The notes: generated from the sequence alone by a model not told the origin. DNA of 64,000 bases from Parvibaculaceae bacterium (GCA_019636015.1 JAHBYJ010000001.1:1550001-1614000), one strand, 5' to 3'; shown: positions 49,946 to 59,874, counted from the stretch's first letter. Numbers and translations: made by a program.

Positions 49946-50884
49946 TCAGTTATCCGGCAGCGGAATGTGTTCGTCCCGGTCATCGGTCGGAAGATCGAAG
50001 CGTCCCTTGCCCCAGTTCGCGGCCTGCCATTCGGCTTTTGCCGCTTCGATGCGCTCCTTCGACGAGGCGACGAAGTTCCACCAGACATAGCGCGGGCCTT
50101 CGAGCGTGGCGCCACCAAGGATCATCAGCCGCGCGCCGCTGCCGCCGGCGGCCACCGTTATCCTGTCGCCGGGACGGAAGACCATCATCCGGCCCGCCTC
50201 GAATTCCTGTCCGGCAATCGAGACCGATCCTTCGACGATATAGATTCCCCGGTCTTCATGATCGTCCGGCATGGGCAGCCGGCTTCCGGCATCGAGCTTC
50301 ACGTCCGCATAGAATGTTTCCGAGAACATCCTTGCGGGGCCGGTTTCGCCATAGGCGGTCCCCAGGATGAGGCGGATCGAAACGCCGCGATCCTCGATCA
50401 CGGGCAGAGTCTCCTTGCCATGATGCTCGAACACCGGCGCCACGTCCTCAAATCGGTCGGGCAGCGCCAGCCAGGTCTGAATGCCGAAAAGGCCGTTCGG
50501 GCCCTTGCGGGCATCTTCCGATGTGCGTTCGGAATGGGTGACGCCGCGTCCGGCGACCATCCAGTTGAGCTCGCCAGGGCGGATGATCTGGTCGGCCCCG
50601 GTGCTGTCGCGATGGTGGAAGTCGCCGCGATAGAGATAGGTGACGGTGCCGAGACCGATATGCGGGTGCGGCCGCACGTCGATGCCCTGCCCGGCAAGGA
50701 GTTCGGCGGGGCCGGCCTGATCGAAGAAAATGAAGGGGCCCACCATCTGCCGCTTCGGCGCGGGCAGGGCGCGGCGAACCTCGAAGCCGCCAAGGTCGCG
50801 CGCGCGCGGAATAATAAGCGTTTCGATCGCGTCGACGCCCACCTCATCGGGGCAGCCGGGGGCGAGGGCGGGGTTCCAGCTCAT
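49946..50884 (-). CDS. Pirin-family protein (cupin)
   Basis: 312 residues from ATG 50884, preceded by GGAAAGG. Two cupin modules: VGPFIFFDQAGPAEL, VRPHPHIGLGTVTYLYRGDFHHRDSTG with the metal-binding His cluster, GELNWMVAGRGVTHSER, and the C-terminal VMVFRPGDRITVAAGGSGARLMILGG. Pirins bind Fe/Ni/Zn and some have quercetinase activity. Convergent with the Lrp gene and just downstream of the LysR gene on the same strand. Confidence 0.9.
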   Translation of the reverse strand: MSWNPALAPGCPDEVGVDAIETLIIPRARDLGGFEVRRALPAPKRQMVGPFIFFDQAGPAELLAGQGIDVRPHPHIGLGTVTYLYRGDFHHRDSTGADQIIRPGELNWMVAGRGVTHSERTSEDARKGPNGLFGIQTWLALPDRFEDVAPVFEHHGKETLPVIEDRGVSIRLILGTAYGETGPARMFSETFYADVKLDAGSRLPMPDDHEDRGIYIVEGSVSIAGQEFEAGRMMVFRPGDRITVAAGGSGARLMILGGATLEGPRYVWWNFVASSKERIEAAKAEWQAANWGKGRFDLPTDDRDEHIPLPDN

Positions 50885-51073
50885 GCGCATCATCCTTTCC
50901 GGGCTTCCGCGAGGCTTTGGCCTCGCTGGTGCGAATGCCCAGACTGGCGGGGAGCCGGTTGCGCAGCTAGCCCCGGCATGCGTCAAGCTGTGTCGCGGGA
51001 AGTGGAACGGCGCAGCTGCGGCTCCAGGTGGAGCGGCGGCCGAACGCAATTGCTCGATGAGAGGCGTCCGGTC

Positions 51074-51982
51074 TCAGCCGTCCCGGCCCCAGACATCCGG
51101 GTTGCTTGCGAAGTATTCGATCAGCATGTCGGTGAGCACCCGGACTTTTCGTGCGGGGTGCTGTCCCGGCGGCCTGACGACATAGGTGCCGGCAGAGGGC
51201 GGGGGATGCTGCGTCAGCACCGGCACAAGTGCGCCGGAAGCCACATATTCATGTGTGACGCAATCCGGGAGCCAGGCGATGCCCAGTCCGGCAGCCGCGG
51301 CGGCGGCAAGCACGGTGGCGTTGTCGGCCTTGAACCTGCCTTGCGGCTGAACCGTGACGATCCTGTCGCCGTCCATGAACTGCCAGGTCTCCATGCCTTG
51401 CATGAGCGCCTGATGGTCGGCGATCTGCTCCAGCTTCTCCGGCGCGCCATGCGCCTCGATATAGGCAGGGCTTGCAACGAGGTTTCCGTAGATCGGCCCG
51501 ACGCGCTTGGCGATGAGATTGGAATCCTGAAGATAACCGACGCGGATCGCACAATCGAAACCTTCGGCGATCAGATCCACGAAGCGATCGCTGTAGGAAG
51601 TGTGGATATGGAGCTGCGGGTGGCGATGTGCCATTTCTGCCAGCACGGGCGCGAAATGTGTGGGTCCGAGAGAAAGCGGTATGGCGACCCTCAACCGGCC
51701 GCGCAGCGTGCCTGTGGGGAGAAGCGTATCCCTCGCCGTATCGATTTCGGCAGTGGCCCGGGCCGCGTGGTCCCTGAAGGTGAGCCCCGCCTCGGTGAGC
51801 GCGGCCCCGCGCGTCGTTCGCGCGAGAAGCTGGACGCCTAGTTCCGCTTCAACCCGGAAAAGGCGCCGGCTCACGATCGACTTGGAAACGCCCAGGCGGC
51901 GCGCGGCGGCCGATATGCCTCCGGCATCGGCAACGGCGACGAATGTCTGCAGATCTTCGATGTCCAACTCTGTGTTCCTCAT
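51074..51982 (-). CDS. LysR-family transcriptional regulator
   Basis: 302 residues. HTH: LDIEDLQTFVAVADAGGISAAARRLGVSKSIVSRRLFRVEAELGVQLLARTTRGAALTEAG. The ligand domain is the PBP2_CrgA-like type (RVGYLQDSNLIAKRVGPIYGNLVASPAYIE). Divergent from the isochorismatase-like gene (143 bases), whose expression it probably controls, perhaps with the pirin gene downstream. Confidence 0.9.
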   Translation of the reverse strand: MRNTELDIEDLQTFVAVADAGGISAAARRLGVSKSIVSRRLFRVEAELGVQLLARTTRGAALTEAGLTFRDHAARATAEIDTARDTLLPTGTLRGRLRVAIPLSLGPTHFAPVLAEMAHRHPQLHIHTSYSDRFVDLIAEGFDCAIRVGYLQDSNLIAKRVGPIYGNLVASPAYIEAHGAPEKLEQIADHQALMQGMETWQFMDGDRIVTVQPQGRFKADNATVLAAAAAAGLGIAWLPDCVTHEYVASGALVPVLTQHPPPSAGTYVVRPPGQHPARKVRVLTDMLIEYFASNPDVWGRDG

Positions 51983-52124
51983 CTGGCGACACAGCTTGCC
52001 TGACTATGGCACTACCGCATTGCCGAAGGGAACCGCAATGTGCCTCCAGGCGCCGTCGCTGGTCGGCGCATGTCAACTCCGTGAACCCATTTGCCCCTCG
52101 ATAGCGGCAGAGAAAGGAACTCCG

Positions 52125-52778
52125 ATGACTTTCCGCAACGGTCTGGATTCGCTTCTTCGTCCCGAAGACTCGGTCCTCGTGCTGATCGACCATCAGCCCT
52201 ATCAGCTCGCAAACCTGAACAGCCACGATCCGCATATGGTGGTCAACAATTCCACCGGACTGGCGAAAGCCGCAAAGGTCTTCGGCGTTCCCACTATCCT
52301 GACGAGCGTGGTCGCGGATCGCGGCGGTCGCATCTTCCCGCAGATCACCGACGTCTTTCCCGGTCAGGAGGTGATCGATCGGACCTTCATCAATACCTGG
52401 GAAGATCCGAAAGTGGTGGATGTGGTCAAGGCGACGGGCCGCAAGCAGCTGATCATGGCAGGTCTTTGGACCGAAGTCTGCGTAGCGATGCCGGCGATCC
52501 AGGCGGCTGGAGAAGGCTGGGATGTGACGGTGGTCACCGATGCCTCGGGCGCCGTTTCGGTGGAGGCGCATGAGATCGCCATCCAGCGCATGATAGCCGC
52601 CGGGGTCAATATGATTACCTGGATGGCGCTGGCCGCAGAATGGCAGCGCGACTGGGCGCGCGCGAACACCGCCCTCGCGTTGAACGATGTCGTCATTCAG
52701 CATGCAGCCGGCAGCGGCATTGCTTTCCTCTGGGAGCAGCAGCTTCTCAACACGCCGCTTTCACGCGCCGCAGAGTGA
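52125..52778 (+). CDS. Isochorismatase-like cysteine hydrolase (YcaC-type)
   Basis: 217 residues from ATG 52125 (AAAGGAAC upstream). YcaC-like: VLVLIDHQPYQLANLNSHDP (catalytic Asp), TILTSVVADRGGRIFPQ, and MAGLWTEVCVAMPAIQAAGEGWDVTVVTDASGAVS with catalytic Cys. Amide-bond hydrolase of uncertain substrate. LysR and pirin adjacency to YcaC-like genes recurs in many proteobacteria, suggesting a conserved stress or xenobiotic module. Confidence 0.88.
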   Translation: MTFRNGLDSLLRPEDSVLVLIDHQPYQLANLNSHDPHMVVNNSTGLAKAAKVFGVPTILTSVVADRGGRIFPQITDVFPGQEVIDRTFINTWEDPKVVDVVKATGRKQLIMAGLWTEVCVAMPAIQAAGEGWDVTVVTDASGAVSVEAHEIAIQRMIAAGVNMITWMALAAEWQRDWARANTALALNDVVIQHAAGSGIAFLWEQQLLNTPLSRAAE

Positions 52779-52896
52779 TCTGAGTGGAGATGGCGAGTAC
52801 TCTGGAAGCGCGGCAACCGATCCTGCTGCCGGGCCTCGCCATCCTCGTCCTTCCGGTTTCAATCTTTGCGGTCCCTGCTGCATCGGGAGAGTGCCC

Positions 52897-53697
52897 ATGA
52901 AAATCTCTATGGATCGTTTCCCGGTCGGGCTGGAAATGGATGTCACCTATCCGGATTTCCAGGTCAGTCTGGTGCTCGTTTCAACTTCACAGTTGAAATT
53001 CGAGATCAAGGAAGGACCGTACGCCCGGTCCGAGACAGTCGACATAAAAGTCGATCCGCTCGGCAATGGCATTTTCGCTGTCAGTTGGCAGGAGAATGAC
53101 GGTTCGACGGTCACGAATATCCAGGATTATGACCGCGGCATCATCCATTCGTTCGCCACGCTACCTGACGGCTGGTTTTTACGAATGAAGGGGACAGTTT
53201 CAATCAGACGGTCCGCCGATCATGCGGCCGACGATCGTCCCCACAGCAACAAGGCGCTGGTGCTGGACGCCATGACCTCCCTCTTTCAGCGGCATGATGC
53301 GTCGGCGGTCGAACGCCTCTATGCAGAGGACTATATCCAGCACAACCCCGGCATCCCGCAAGGCCGGGATGCATTGCGGGGTCTCGTCGAGGCCCTCTCT
53401 CCTGCCGTTTACTACGAGCCGGGCCTAATCATTGCCGAGGACGATCTCGTCGCCATCCATGGCCGCATCCGCGGCTGGGCGGACGAGCCACAGGTTGTGG
53501 TCGACATATTCCGGGTCGAGGGCGGCAAGCTGGCCGAGCATTGGGATGTGTTGCAGAATGAGGTAACGGTGACGGCAGGCGTTGCCGGTCTCTCGATGTT
53601 CGATCCAGGGGAAGGAGCGCGTCGCGCTCGTCCGGAGCCGTCCCAGCCGCGAGCCACCCAATCCAACGCGGTTCAGTCACACGGGGACGATATGTGA
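52897..53697 (+). CDS. Fusion of a MoaF-like domain and a SnoaL-like polyketide-cyclase domain
   Basis: 266 residues from ATG 52897 (GGGAGAG upstream). Residues ~1-105 form an all-beta lipocalin-like MoaF unit (GLEMDVTYPDFQVSLVLVSTSQLKFEIKEG, FAVSWQENDGSTVTNIQDYD, GTVSI). Residues ~120-235 form a SnoaL/NTF2 unit (KALVLDAMTSLFQRHDASAVERLYAEDYIQHNPGIPQGRDAL, DIFRVEGGKLAEHWDVLQ). The C-terminal tail is low complexity. Function unknown. MoaF assignment is less certain than SnoaL. Confidence 0.75.
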   Translation: MKISMDRFPVGLEMDVTYPDFQVSLVLVSTSQLKFEIKEGPYARSETVDIKVDPLGNGIFAVSWQENDGSTVTNIQDYDRGIIHSFATLPDGWFLRMKGTVSIRRSADHAADDRPHSNKALVLDAMTSLFQRHDASAVERLYAEDYIQHNPGIPQGRDALRGLVEALSPAVYYEPGLIIAEDDLVAIHGRIRGWADEPQVVVDIFRVEGGKLAEHWDVLQNEVTVTAGVAGLSMFDPGEGARRARPEPSQPRATQSNAVQSHGDDM

Positions 53698-53763
53698 CGA
53701 TTGCGCAACCCGTGTATGGTCGGCGCAAGTTTCGTCGAGACAATCAACACAGGAGTTTGGGTT

Positions 53764-55419
53764 ATGCCGAAAGGGTCGGACCTTCTGGTCGCAGCGCTCG
53801 AGAATGAAGGCGTGGATCGCATCTTCGGCGTGCCGGGTGAAGAGAATCTCGATCTGCTGGAGTCGTTGAGAACCTCCAGCATCGAACTTGTCCTGAACCG
53901 CCATGAGCAGGCGGCGGCCTTCATGGCGGCGACGCATGGGCGGCTTACCGGCAGGCCCGGCGTTTGCCTCGCCACGCTGGGTCCCGGCGCGCTGAACTTC
54001 TCGACCGGCGCGGCCTATGCGCATCTTGGCGCCATGCCGATGGTTCTCATCACCGGTCAGAAGGCGGTCATGAGCGCCAAGCAGGCCCGCTTCCAGATCG
54101 TCGATATCGTCGCATCGATGAAGCCGCTGACCAAGATGACGCGCCAGATCGTCAGCGCGGCGGCGATCCCCTCCACGGTGCGCGATGCGTTTCGCATCGC
54201 GATGGAAGAGCGGCCGGGGCCGGTGCATCTTGAGCTACCCGAGGACGTTGCGGGCAAGGAGGTGGATGATGTTTCCCTCATTCCACCTCATGCGCTGGAA
54301 CGCCCCGTTGCCCATGCCGCCGCGCTCGACAGGGTGGCGGAGACGATCCTCGCGGCAAAGCGCCCGCTGGTAATGATCGGCGCGGCCGGCAACCGGCCGT
54401 CGCTGGTGGAACCGCTGTCGGCTTTCGTGACCCGCACGCGACTGCCCTTTTTCAACACGCAGATGGGTAAGGGCGCCGTCACCGGCGGCTCCAACCTCTA
54501 TATGGGGACCGCCGCGCTCTCGGAGGGCGATTACGTGCACGAGGCGGTCGCGCGCGCCGACCTGATCGTCGCGATCGGCCACGACACGATCGAAAAGCCG
54601 CCCTTCCTGATGCAGAGCGCCGGCGGCCCGAAGGTCATCCATGTCGGCTATCAGTCCGCCAGCGTCGAACAGGTCTATCACCCGGATATTGAGCTGATCG
54701 GCGACATCGGGGCTTCCGTCGAGGCGCTCGGTGCCCGGCTCGAAGGCCGGCTTTCCGCAGATGGGGGGATGCTGGAACTGCGACAGAAGATTCTGGCTCG
54801 CATAAACGACCGCGCCGAGGAAGACCGCTTCCCGCCGACGCCTCAACGCATCGTCCACGACGTCCGCAGGGTCATGCCGGAAGACGGCATCGTCTGCCTC
54901 GACAACGGCATGTACAAGATCTGGTTCGCTCGCAACTACCGCACTCATGTCGCCAACACGTTGCTGCTCGACAACGCACTCGCCACGATGGGGGCCGGTC
55001 TGCCCTCGGCGATGATGGCGGCAATGCTCTATCCCGGAAAACGCGTCATGGCCGTCTGCGGCGATGGCGGCTTCATGATGAACTCGCAGGAGATGGAAAC
55101 GGCGGTGCGGCTCGGATTGAATCTTGTGGTGGTCGTCCTGAATGACAGCGCCTATGGCATGATCCGCTGGAAGCAGGCCGTAGACGGCTTCCCGGATTTC
55201 GGCATGAGCTTCGGTAACCCCGATTTCGTGCGCTATGCGGAGGCTTATGGCGCAAAGGGCTCCCGGGTGAGCGCGGTCGAGGATCTCGTGCCGGCGCTCG
55301 AGGCAGCATTTGCCGGTGGCGGCGTTCATCTCGTTGAAGTGCCCGTCGACTATTCCGAGAACACGCGCGTGCTGGTCGACGAGTTGCGCAACCGGACACC
55401 GGATGTAGAGTGTGCCTAG
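53764..55419 (+). CDS. ThDP-dependent enzyme, acetolactate-synthase-like large subunit
   Basis: 551 residues from ATG 53764 (CAGGAG upstream). Pyr domain: GVDRIFGVPGEENLDLLE, catalytic Glu in VLNRHEQAAAFMAATHGRLTG. FAD/central domain, then PP domain with the ThDP-Mg motif VCGDGGFMMNSQEMETAVRLGLNLVVVVLNDSAYGM. Family includes acetolactate synthase, benzoylformate and indolepyruvate decarboxylases. No small regulatory subunit follows, so an AlsS-like or decarboxylase role is likelier than IlvB. Adjacent aldehyde dehydrogenase fits an aldehyde-forming decarboxylase; inference. Confidence 0.88.
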   Translation: MPKGSDLLVAALENEGVDRIFGVPGEENLDLLESLRTSSIELVLNRHEQAAAFMAATHGRLTGRPGVCLATLGPGALNFSTGAAYAHLGAMPMVLITGQKAVMSAKQARFQIVDIVASMKPLTKMTRQIVSAAAIPSTVRDAFRIAMEERPGPVHLELPEDVAGKEVDDVSLIPPHALERPVAHAAALDRVAETILAAKRPLVMIGAAGNRPSLVEPLSAFVTRTRLPFFNTQMGKGAVTGGSNLYMGTAALSEGDYVHEAVARADLIVAIGHDTIEKPPFLMQSAGGPKVIHVGYQSASVEQVYHPDIELIGDIGASVEALGARLEGRLSADGGMLELRQKILARINDRAEEDRFPPTPQRIVHDVRRVMPEDGIVCLDNGMYKIWFARNYRTHVANTLLLDNALATMGAGLPSAMMAAMLYPGKRVMAVCGDGGFMMNSQEMETAVRLGLNLVVVVLNDSAYGMIRWKQAVDGFPDFGMSFGNPDFVRYAEAYGAKGSRVSAVEDLVPALEAAFAGGGVHLVEVPVDYSENTRVLVDELRNRTPDVECA

Positions 55420-55441
55420 TTCCGGCACCGGGAGACAGGCG

Positions 55442-56824
55442 ATGTTGACAGTCGTGCAAGCCTTCGACCGCGCGCCGATCGCAGAGATAGCGACCGACGA
55501 TGCCGCTGCGCTGGAGCGCAAGTTGCAAGCCGCCGAAAAGGTCTTCAGGGACCGCGATGGCTGGCTGAAGCCTCACCAGCGCATCGCGATCCTCCGCAAG
55601 CTGGTCGCATTGATGCAGGACAGGCGCGATCATCTCGCCATGCAGATCGCGAGAGAAGGCGGCAAGCCGCTTCCAGATGCCATTATCGAGACGAACCGCG
55701 CCATCGACGGCGTCCAGAACGCCGCCGACGAATTGCGCAATTTCGCCGGCCGGGAAATTCCCATGGGGCTGTCGGCGGCGGCGGAGAACCGGTGGGCGTT
55801 CACGACCATGGAGCCCATCGGCATCGTCGCGGCGATCTCTGCTTTCAACCATCCGCTGAACCTGATCGTCCATCAGGTCGCGCCGGCCATTGCGATCGGC
55901 TGCCCGGTGATCGTCAAGCCGGCGATCACGACGCCGCTGTCCTGCCTCGACTTCGTGACGCTGGTCAGGGAAGCGGGCCTGCCCGAGCCGTGGTGTCAGA
56001 CCTTCATCACGGAAGACAATACGCTCGCCGAAAGCCTCGCGACCGACCGGCGCATCGCCTTCCTCAGCTTCATCGGCTCTGCCCGGGTCGGCTGGTATCT
56101 GCATTCCAGGCTTGCTCCCGGCACGCGCTCGGCATTGGAGCATGGCGGCGCCGCGCCGGCGATCGTCGACCGCAGCGCCAGCCTCGACAAGGTGATCGAA
56201 CCTGTCGTCAAGGGTGGCTACTATCATGCCGGGCAGGTCTGCGTGTCGACGCAGCGCATCTTCGTCCACGACGACATCGCCGACGACTTCACGCAGATGC
56301 TGGTCGCCCGCGTCGAGAAACTGCGCACCGCCGACCCGACGCTGAAAGATACAGAGGTCGGTCCGTTGATCCTGCCGCGCGAAGCGGACCGGGTCGCGGA
56401 GTGGATCGGGGAAGCTGTCGGGGGAGGGGCCGTACTTGCGACCGGAGGCGAACGCCTGTCCGATACGACACTGCGGCCGGCAGTGCTGCTTGATCCTCCA
56501 GCCGATGCAAGGATATCGACGCTGGAAGTCTTCGGCCCTCTTGTCGCAGTCTATCGATATGCCGATCTCGATGAGGCCATCCGCCAGGCCAATTCCCTGC
56601 CGACGGCCTTCCAGGCCAGCATCTTCGCGCAGGACATAGACGTCGCGATGCGCGCCGCAAATCGTCTCGACGCCTCGGCCGTGATGATCAACGACCCCAC
56701 CGCCTTCCGAACCGACTGGATGCCTTTCGCCGGCCGCCGGGAATCCGGATACGGTATCGGCGGGATACCCTACACCATGCGCGACATGACGCAGGAAAAG
56801 ATGATCCTGATGCGTAAAAGCTGA
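55442..56824 (+). CDS. Aldehyde dehydrogenase
   Basis: 460 residues from ATG 55442 (GGGAGACAGGCG upstream). NAD site FIGSARVGWYL, Glu in LEHGGAAPAIVD, Cys in HAGQVCVSTQRIFV, C-terminal PFAGRRESGYGIGGI. It fits the NADP-dependent glyceraldehyde-3-P/aldehyde dehydrogenase-like subgroup. 22 bases after the ThDP enzyme, so probably oxidises the aldehyde made there to an acid. Substrate unknown. Confidence 0.88.
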   Translation: MLTVVQAFDRAPIAEIATDDAAALERKLQAAEKVFRDRDGWLKPHQRIAILRKLVALMQDRRDHLAMQIAREGGKPLPDAIIETNRAIDGVQNAADELRNFAGREIPMGLSAAAENRWAFTTMEPIGIVAAISAFNHPLNLIVHQVAPAIAIGCPVIVKPAITTPLSCLDFVTLVREAGLPEPWCQTFITEDNTLAESLATDRRIAFLSFIGSARVGWYLHSRLAPGTRSALEHGGAAPAIVDRSASLDKVIEPVVKGGYYHAGQVCVSTQRIFVHDDIADDFTQMLVARVEKLRTADPTLKDTEVGPLILPREADRVAEWIGEAVGGGAVLATGGERLSDTTLRPAVLLDPPADARISTLEVFGPLVAVYRYADLDEAIRQANSLPTAFQASIFAQDIDVAMRAANRLDASAVMINDPTAFRTDWMPFAGRRESGYGIGGIPYTMRDMTQEKMILMRKS

Positions 56825-56878
56825 CGACCCGGCTCAACGTCTCCGCGCGCCGGGGCAACATACTGGAAAGGCAAGTCG

Positions 56879-58648
56879 ATGGCTGAAGCGGGCTTGATGC
56901 ATACGATCGGACCGGCGGTCCTTTTGATGGGGGCGGCGGTCGTTGCGGTGCCGCTGTTTCAAAGGCTCGGCCTCGGCTCGGTGCTCGGTTATTTCGCGGC
57001 CGGCCTTCTCGTCGGTCCTTCCGTGCTGGGACTCATCACCGATACGCAGTCCATCCTGCATTTTTCGGAGCTCGGGGTGGTGATGTTCCTGTTCGTGATC
57101 GGACTGGAATTAAGGCCCCGAAAACTCTGGGCCATGCGCGGACAGATTTTCGGCCTCGGGCTCGTTCAGGTGGCCGCTGCAACGGCAGCCCTCGCGCTGG
57201 CGGGGGCCCTCGCCTTCGGCCTGCCCGGGCAGGTCGCCTTCGTTGCCGGGGCGGGCTTCGTGCTCTCCTCCACCGCCGTCATCATGTCGATGCTTCAGGA
57301 CCGCGGCGAGATTGCGAGCAGCGAGGGGCAGAAGTCCGTTTCGATCCTGCTGTTCGAGGATCTGATGATCGTGCCGCTTCTCGCGGTGGTCGCCTTCCTG
57401 TCGCCGCTCGCGACCGGGGATGCTGGGTGGACACATATCATGGTGGCGCTGGCGGCGCTGCTGGCGCTTCTCGCGGTTTCATATTGGGGGCTCAACCCTT
57501 TCTTCGCCCTGCTGGCGCGAACCCGGACGAGAGAGGTGCTCACCGCCGGCGCGCTGCTCGTGGTGCTCGGTGCGGCGCTGTTGATGGAAGCCGCCGGGTT
57601 GTCCATGGCGATGGGCGCTTTCCTTGCCGGTGTGATGTTGTCGAGTTCGAGCTACCGCCACCAGATCGAAAGCGACATCGAGCCGTTCCGCGGTTTGCTC
57701 ATGGGGTTGTTCTTCCTCGCCGTCGGCATGTCGCTCGATCTGTCCATCGTCTTTGCCGAACCCTGGTTTCTGCTGTCGGTGCTCGCGGCGTTCACCCTTG
57801 CAAAGGGAGTGGTGGTCTATGCGGTCGGGCGTGTGTTCGGTGCCTCCAACCATCAGGCGCTGCACCGGACCTCCATGTTCCTGCAGGGCGGGGAATTCGC
57901 CTTCGTGCTCTATGCCGCAGCGGCATCGGCCGGCGTGATCGATGCGCGGGAGAATTCGCTGTTCACCACCGTCGTGATCCTTTCCATGGCCTTGACGCCT
58001 CTCCTTAGCATCGCCGCGGACCGGCTGCTGCGTGCGGAAGCCTCGATGGACGGTATCGACATTGCCCAGGACCTCAAGGGGCGAATGCTCGTCATCGGCT
58101 TCGGACGCTTCGGCCAGATCGCATCGCAGCTCCTTCTGTCGAAGGGCGTCAATCTTTCCGTCATCGACAGCGACCCCGACCGTATCCGCGATGCGGCGCG
58201 GTTCGGTTTCAAGGTCTTTTTCGGTGACGGCACGCGGCTCGATACGCTGCGCCACTCGGGTGCCGGTACGGCCGAGGCGATCATGATATGCGTCGACAAC
58301 AGGAAGGCCGCGTTGCAGATCGTCGAACTCGCACAGCATGAATTTCCGCAAGCCAGGCTGCTGGTGCGAAGCTATGACCGCGGGCATGCCGTCGAGCTTG
58401 TCCGCGCGGGCGTCGACTATCAGATCCGGGAGACCGTCGAATCCGCTTATCTGATGGGCGGGGAAGGGCTCCGCGCGCTGGGTTTCTCCGAACTCGATGT
58501 CGAGGAGGCGGCCGCAGATATCCGGCAGCGCGATGCGGCGCGGCTTTCCGAGCAGGTGCAGGGAGACATCATGTCGGGCCGCGACCGGATGCACTTCCAG
58601 CCCGTTCCGGAACCTCTCGGCAGTCCGTCGGCATCCAGGAAGCAGTAG
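56879..58648 (+). CDS. Kef-type monovalent cation:proton antiporter with RCK (TrkA-N) domain
   Basis: 589 residues from ATG 56879 (GGAAAGG upstream). About 12 TM helices occupy 1-380 (LGSVLGYFAAGLLVGPSVLGL, MEAAGLSMAMGAFLAGVMLSSSSYRH), followed by a TrkA-N Rossmann domain: RMLVIGFGRFGQIASQLLLSKGVNLSVIDSDP. YbaL/KefC type. It exchanges K+ or Na+ for H+, often gated by nucleotide or glutathione adducts, and protects against electrophiles. 54 bases after the aldehyde dehydrogenase, possibly the same operon. Confidence 0.9.
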   Translation: MAEAGLMHTIGPAVLLMGAAVVAVPLFQRLGLGSVLGYFAAGLLVGPSVLGLITDTQSILHFSELGVVMFLFVIGLELRPRKLWAMRGQIFGLGLVQVAAATAALALAGALAFGLPGQVAFVAGAGFVLSSTAVIMSMLQDRGEIASSEGQKSVSILLFEDLMIVPLLAVVAFLSPLATGDAGWTHIMVALAALLALLAVSYWGLNPFFALLARTRTREVLTAGALLVVLGAALLMEAAGLSMAMGAFLAGVMLSSSSYRHQIESDIEPFRGLLMGLFFLAVGMSLDLSIVFAEPWFLLSVLAAFTLAKGVVVYAVGRVFGASNHQALHRTSMFLQGGEFAFVLYAAAASAGVIDARENSLFTTVVILSMALTPLLSIAADRLLRAEASMDGIDIAQDLKGRMLVIGFGRFGQIASQLLLSKGVNLSVIDSDPDRIRDAARFGFKVFFGDGTRLDTLRHSGAGTAEAIMICVDNRKAALQIVELAQHEFPQARLLVRSYDRGHAVELVRAGVDYQIRETVESAYLMGGEGLRALGFSELDVEEAAADIRQRDAARLSEQVQGDIMSGRDRMHFQPVPEPLGSPSASRKQ

Positions 58649-58854
58649 AAGGAATCTGAGCGGTACACAGGTCGCTGAACTCGATCGGGGTTCCGCTTTC
58701 GGCGACACAGCTTCCCACCAGCGCGCACTACCGCCTGTCAAGTCGAGATGACATCCTGACATTCAGTCGACGCATCCTTCAGTGCGTCTTCCTTCGTGAG
58801 CGGCCGCGCACTTAATTCCGCCACGCCGATTTGCATAGATCACGGAGCGCTTCC

Positions 58855-59841
58855 ATGCCCGATACCTCCGTCTCTCGTCTGTCGCTCAGCCGCCGTGGCG
58901 CCCTGATCTCGGCCTCGGCATTCGCAGCAAGCTTCGCTTTTCATGTGGGTATCGCGCATGCCGCGGGACCCTCAACCCAAAATGTCCAAGAAGGAGAACG
59001 CACCATGAGCTCCGTCACGACCAAGGATGGCGTCGAAATTTTCTACAAGGACTGGGGTCCCAAGGATGCCCAGCCCGTCATGTTTCACCATGGCTGGCCC
59101 CTCTCATCCGACGATTGGGACGCGCAGATGCTTTTCTTCCTGTCGAAGGGCTATCGCGTCGTCGCGCATGACCGGCGCGGTCATGGACGCTCGGCTCAGG
59201 TTGCGGAAGGCCACGACATCGACCACTACGCGGCCGATGCCTTCGCCGTCGCCGAGGCGCTCGATCTGCGCAATGCGGTTCACATCGGTCATTCCACCGG
59301 TGGCGGTGAAGTGGCCCGCTACGTGGCCCGGTTCGGCGAACCTGCCGGCCGCGTGGCCAAGGCCGTGCTTGTCGCCGCCATTCCGCCGCTGATGCTGAAG
59401 ACGGACGATAATCCCGAGGGTACGCCGATGGAGGTCTTTGATGGCTTCCGGACGGCGCTGGCCGCAAACCGCGCGCAGTTCTTTCGCGATGTTCCGTCGG
59501 GCCCGTTCTATGGCTTCAACCGCAAGGGCGCGACGGTCCATGAAGGCGTGATTCAGAACTGGTGGCGGCAGGGCATGATGGGCAGCGCCAAGGCCCATTA
59601 CGATGGCATCAAGGCCTTCTCGGAAACGGATCAGACCGCGGACCTCAAGGCCATCACCGTCCCGACGCTGGTGATGCACGGTGAGGATGACCAGGTCGTG
59701 CCGATCGCCGCTTCGGCCTTGAAGGCGGTCAAGCTGCTGCCGAACGGCTCGCTGAAGACCTATCCCGGTTTCTCGCACGGCATGCTGACAGTGAATGCCG
59801 ACATACTGAACGCCGACATTCTGAAGTTCATCGCCGGCTGA
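58855..59841 (+). CDS. Tat-exported alpha/beta hydrolase (non-heme chloroperoxidase-like)
   Basis: 328 residues from ATG 58855. Twin-arginine signal LSRRGALISASAFAASFAF, cut after AHA. An internal ATG 59005 (MSSVTTKDGVEIFYKDWG) would give the cytosolic haloperoxidase form; the signal makes export likelier. Catalytic Ser in AVHIGHSTGGGEVARYVAR, His in FSHGMLTVNADIL, Asp in VMHGEDDQVVP. Real activity is commonly an esterase. The 206-base upstream gap shows nothing recognised. Confidence 0.87.
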   Translation: MPDTSVSRLSLSRRGALISASAFAASFAFHVGIAHAAGPSTQNVQEGERTMSSVTTKDGVEIFYKDWGPKDAQPVMFHHGWPLSSDDWDAQMLFFLSKGYRVVAHDRRGHGRSAQVAEGHDIDHYAADAFAVAEALDLRNAVHIGHSTGGGEVARYVARFGEPAGRVAKAVLVAAIPPLMLKTDDNPEGTPMEVFDGFRTALAANRAQFFRDVPSGPFYGFNRKGATVHEGVIQNWWRQGMMGSAKAHYDGIKAFSETDQTADLKAITVPTLVMHGEDDQVVPIAASALKAVKLLPNGSLKTYPGFSHGMLTVNADILNADILKFIAG

Positions 59842-59874
59842 GGCGCCTGCGGAGCGGGTGGCTGCAAGTCGTCT

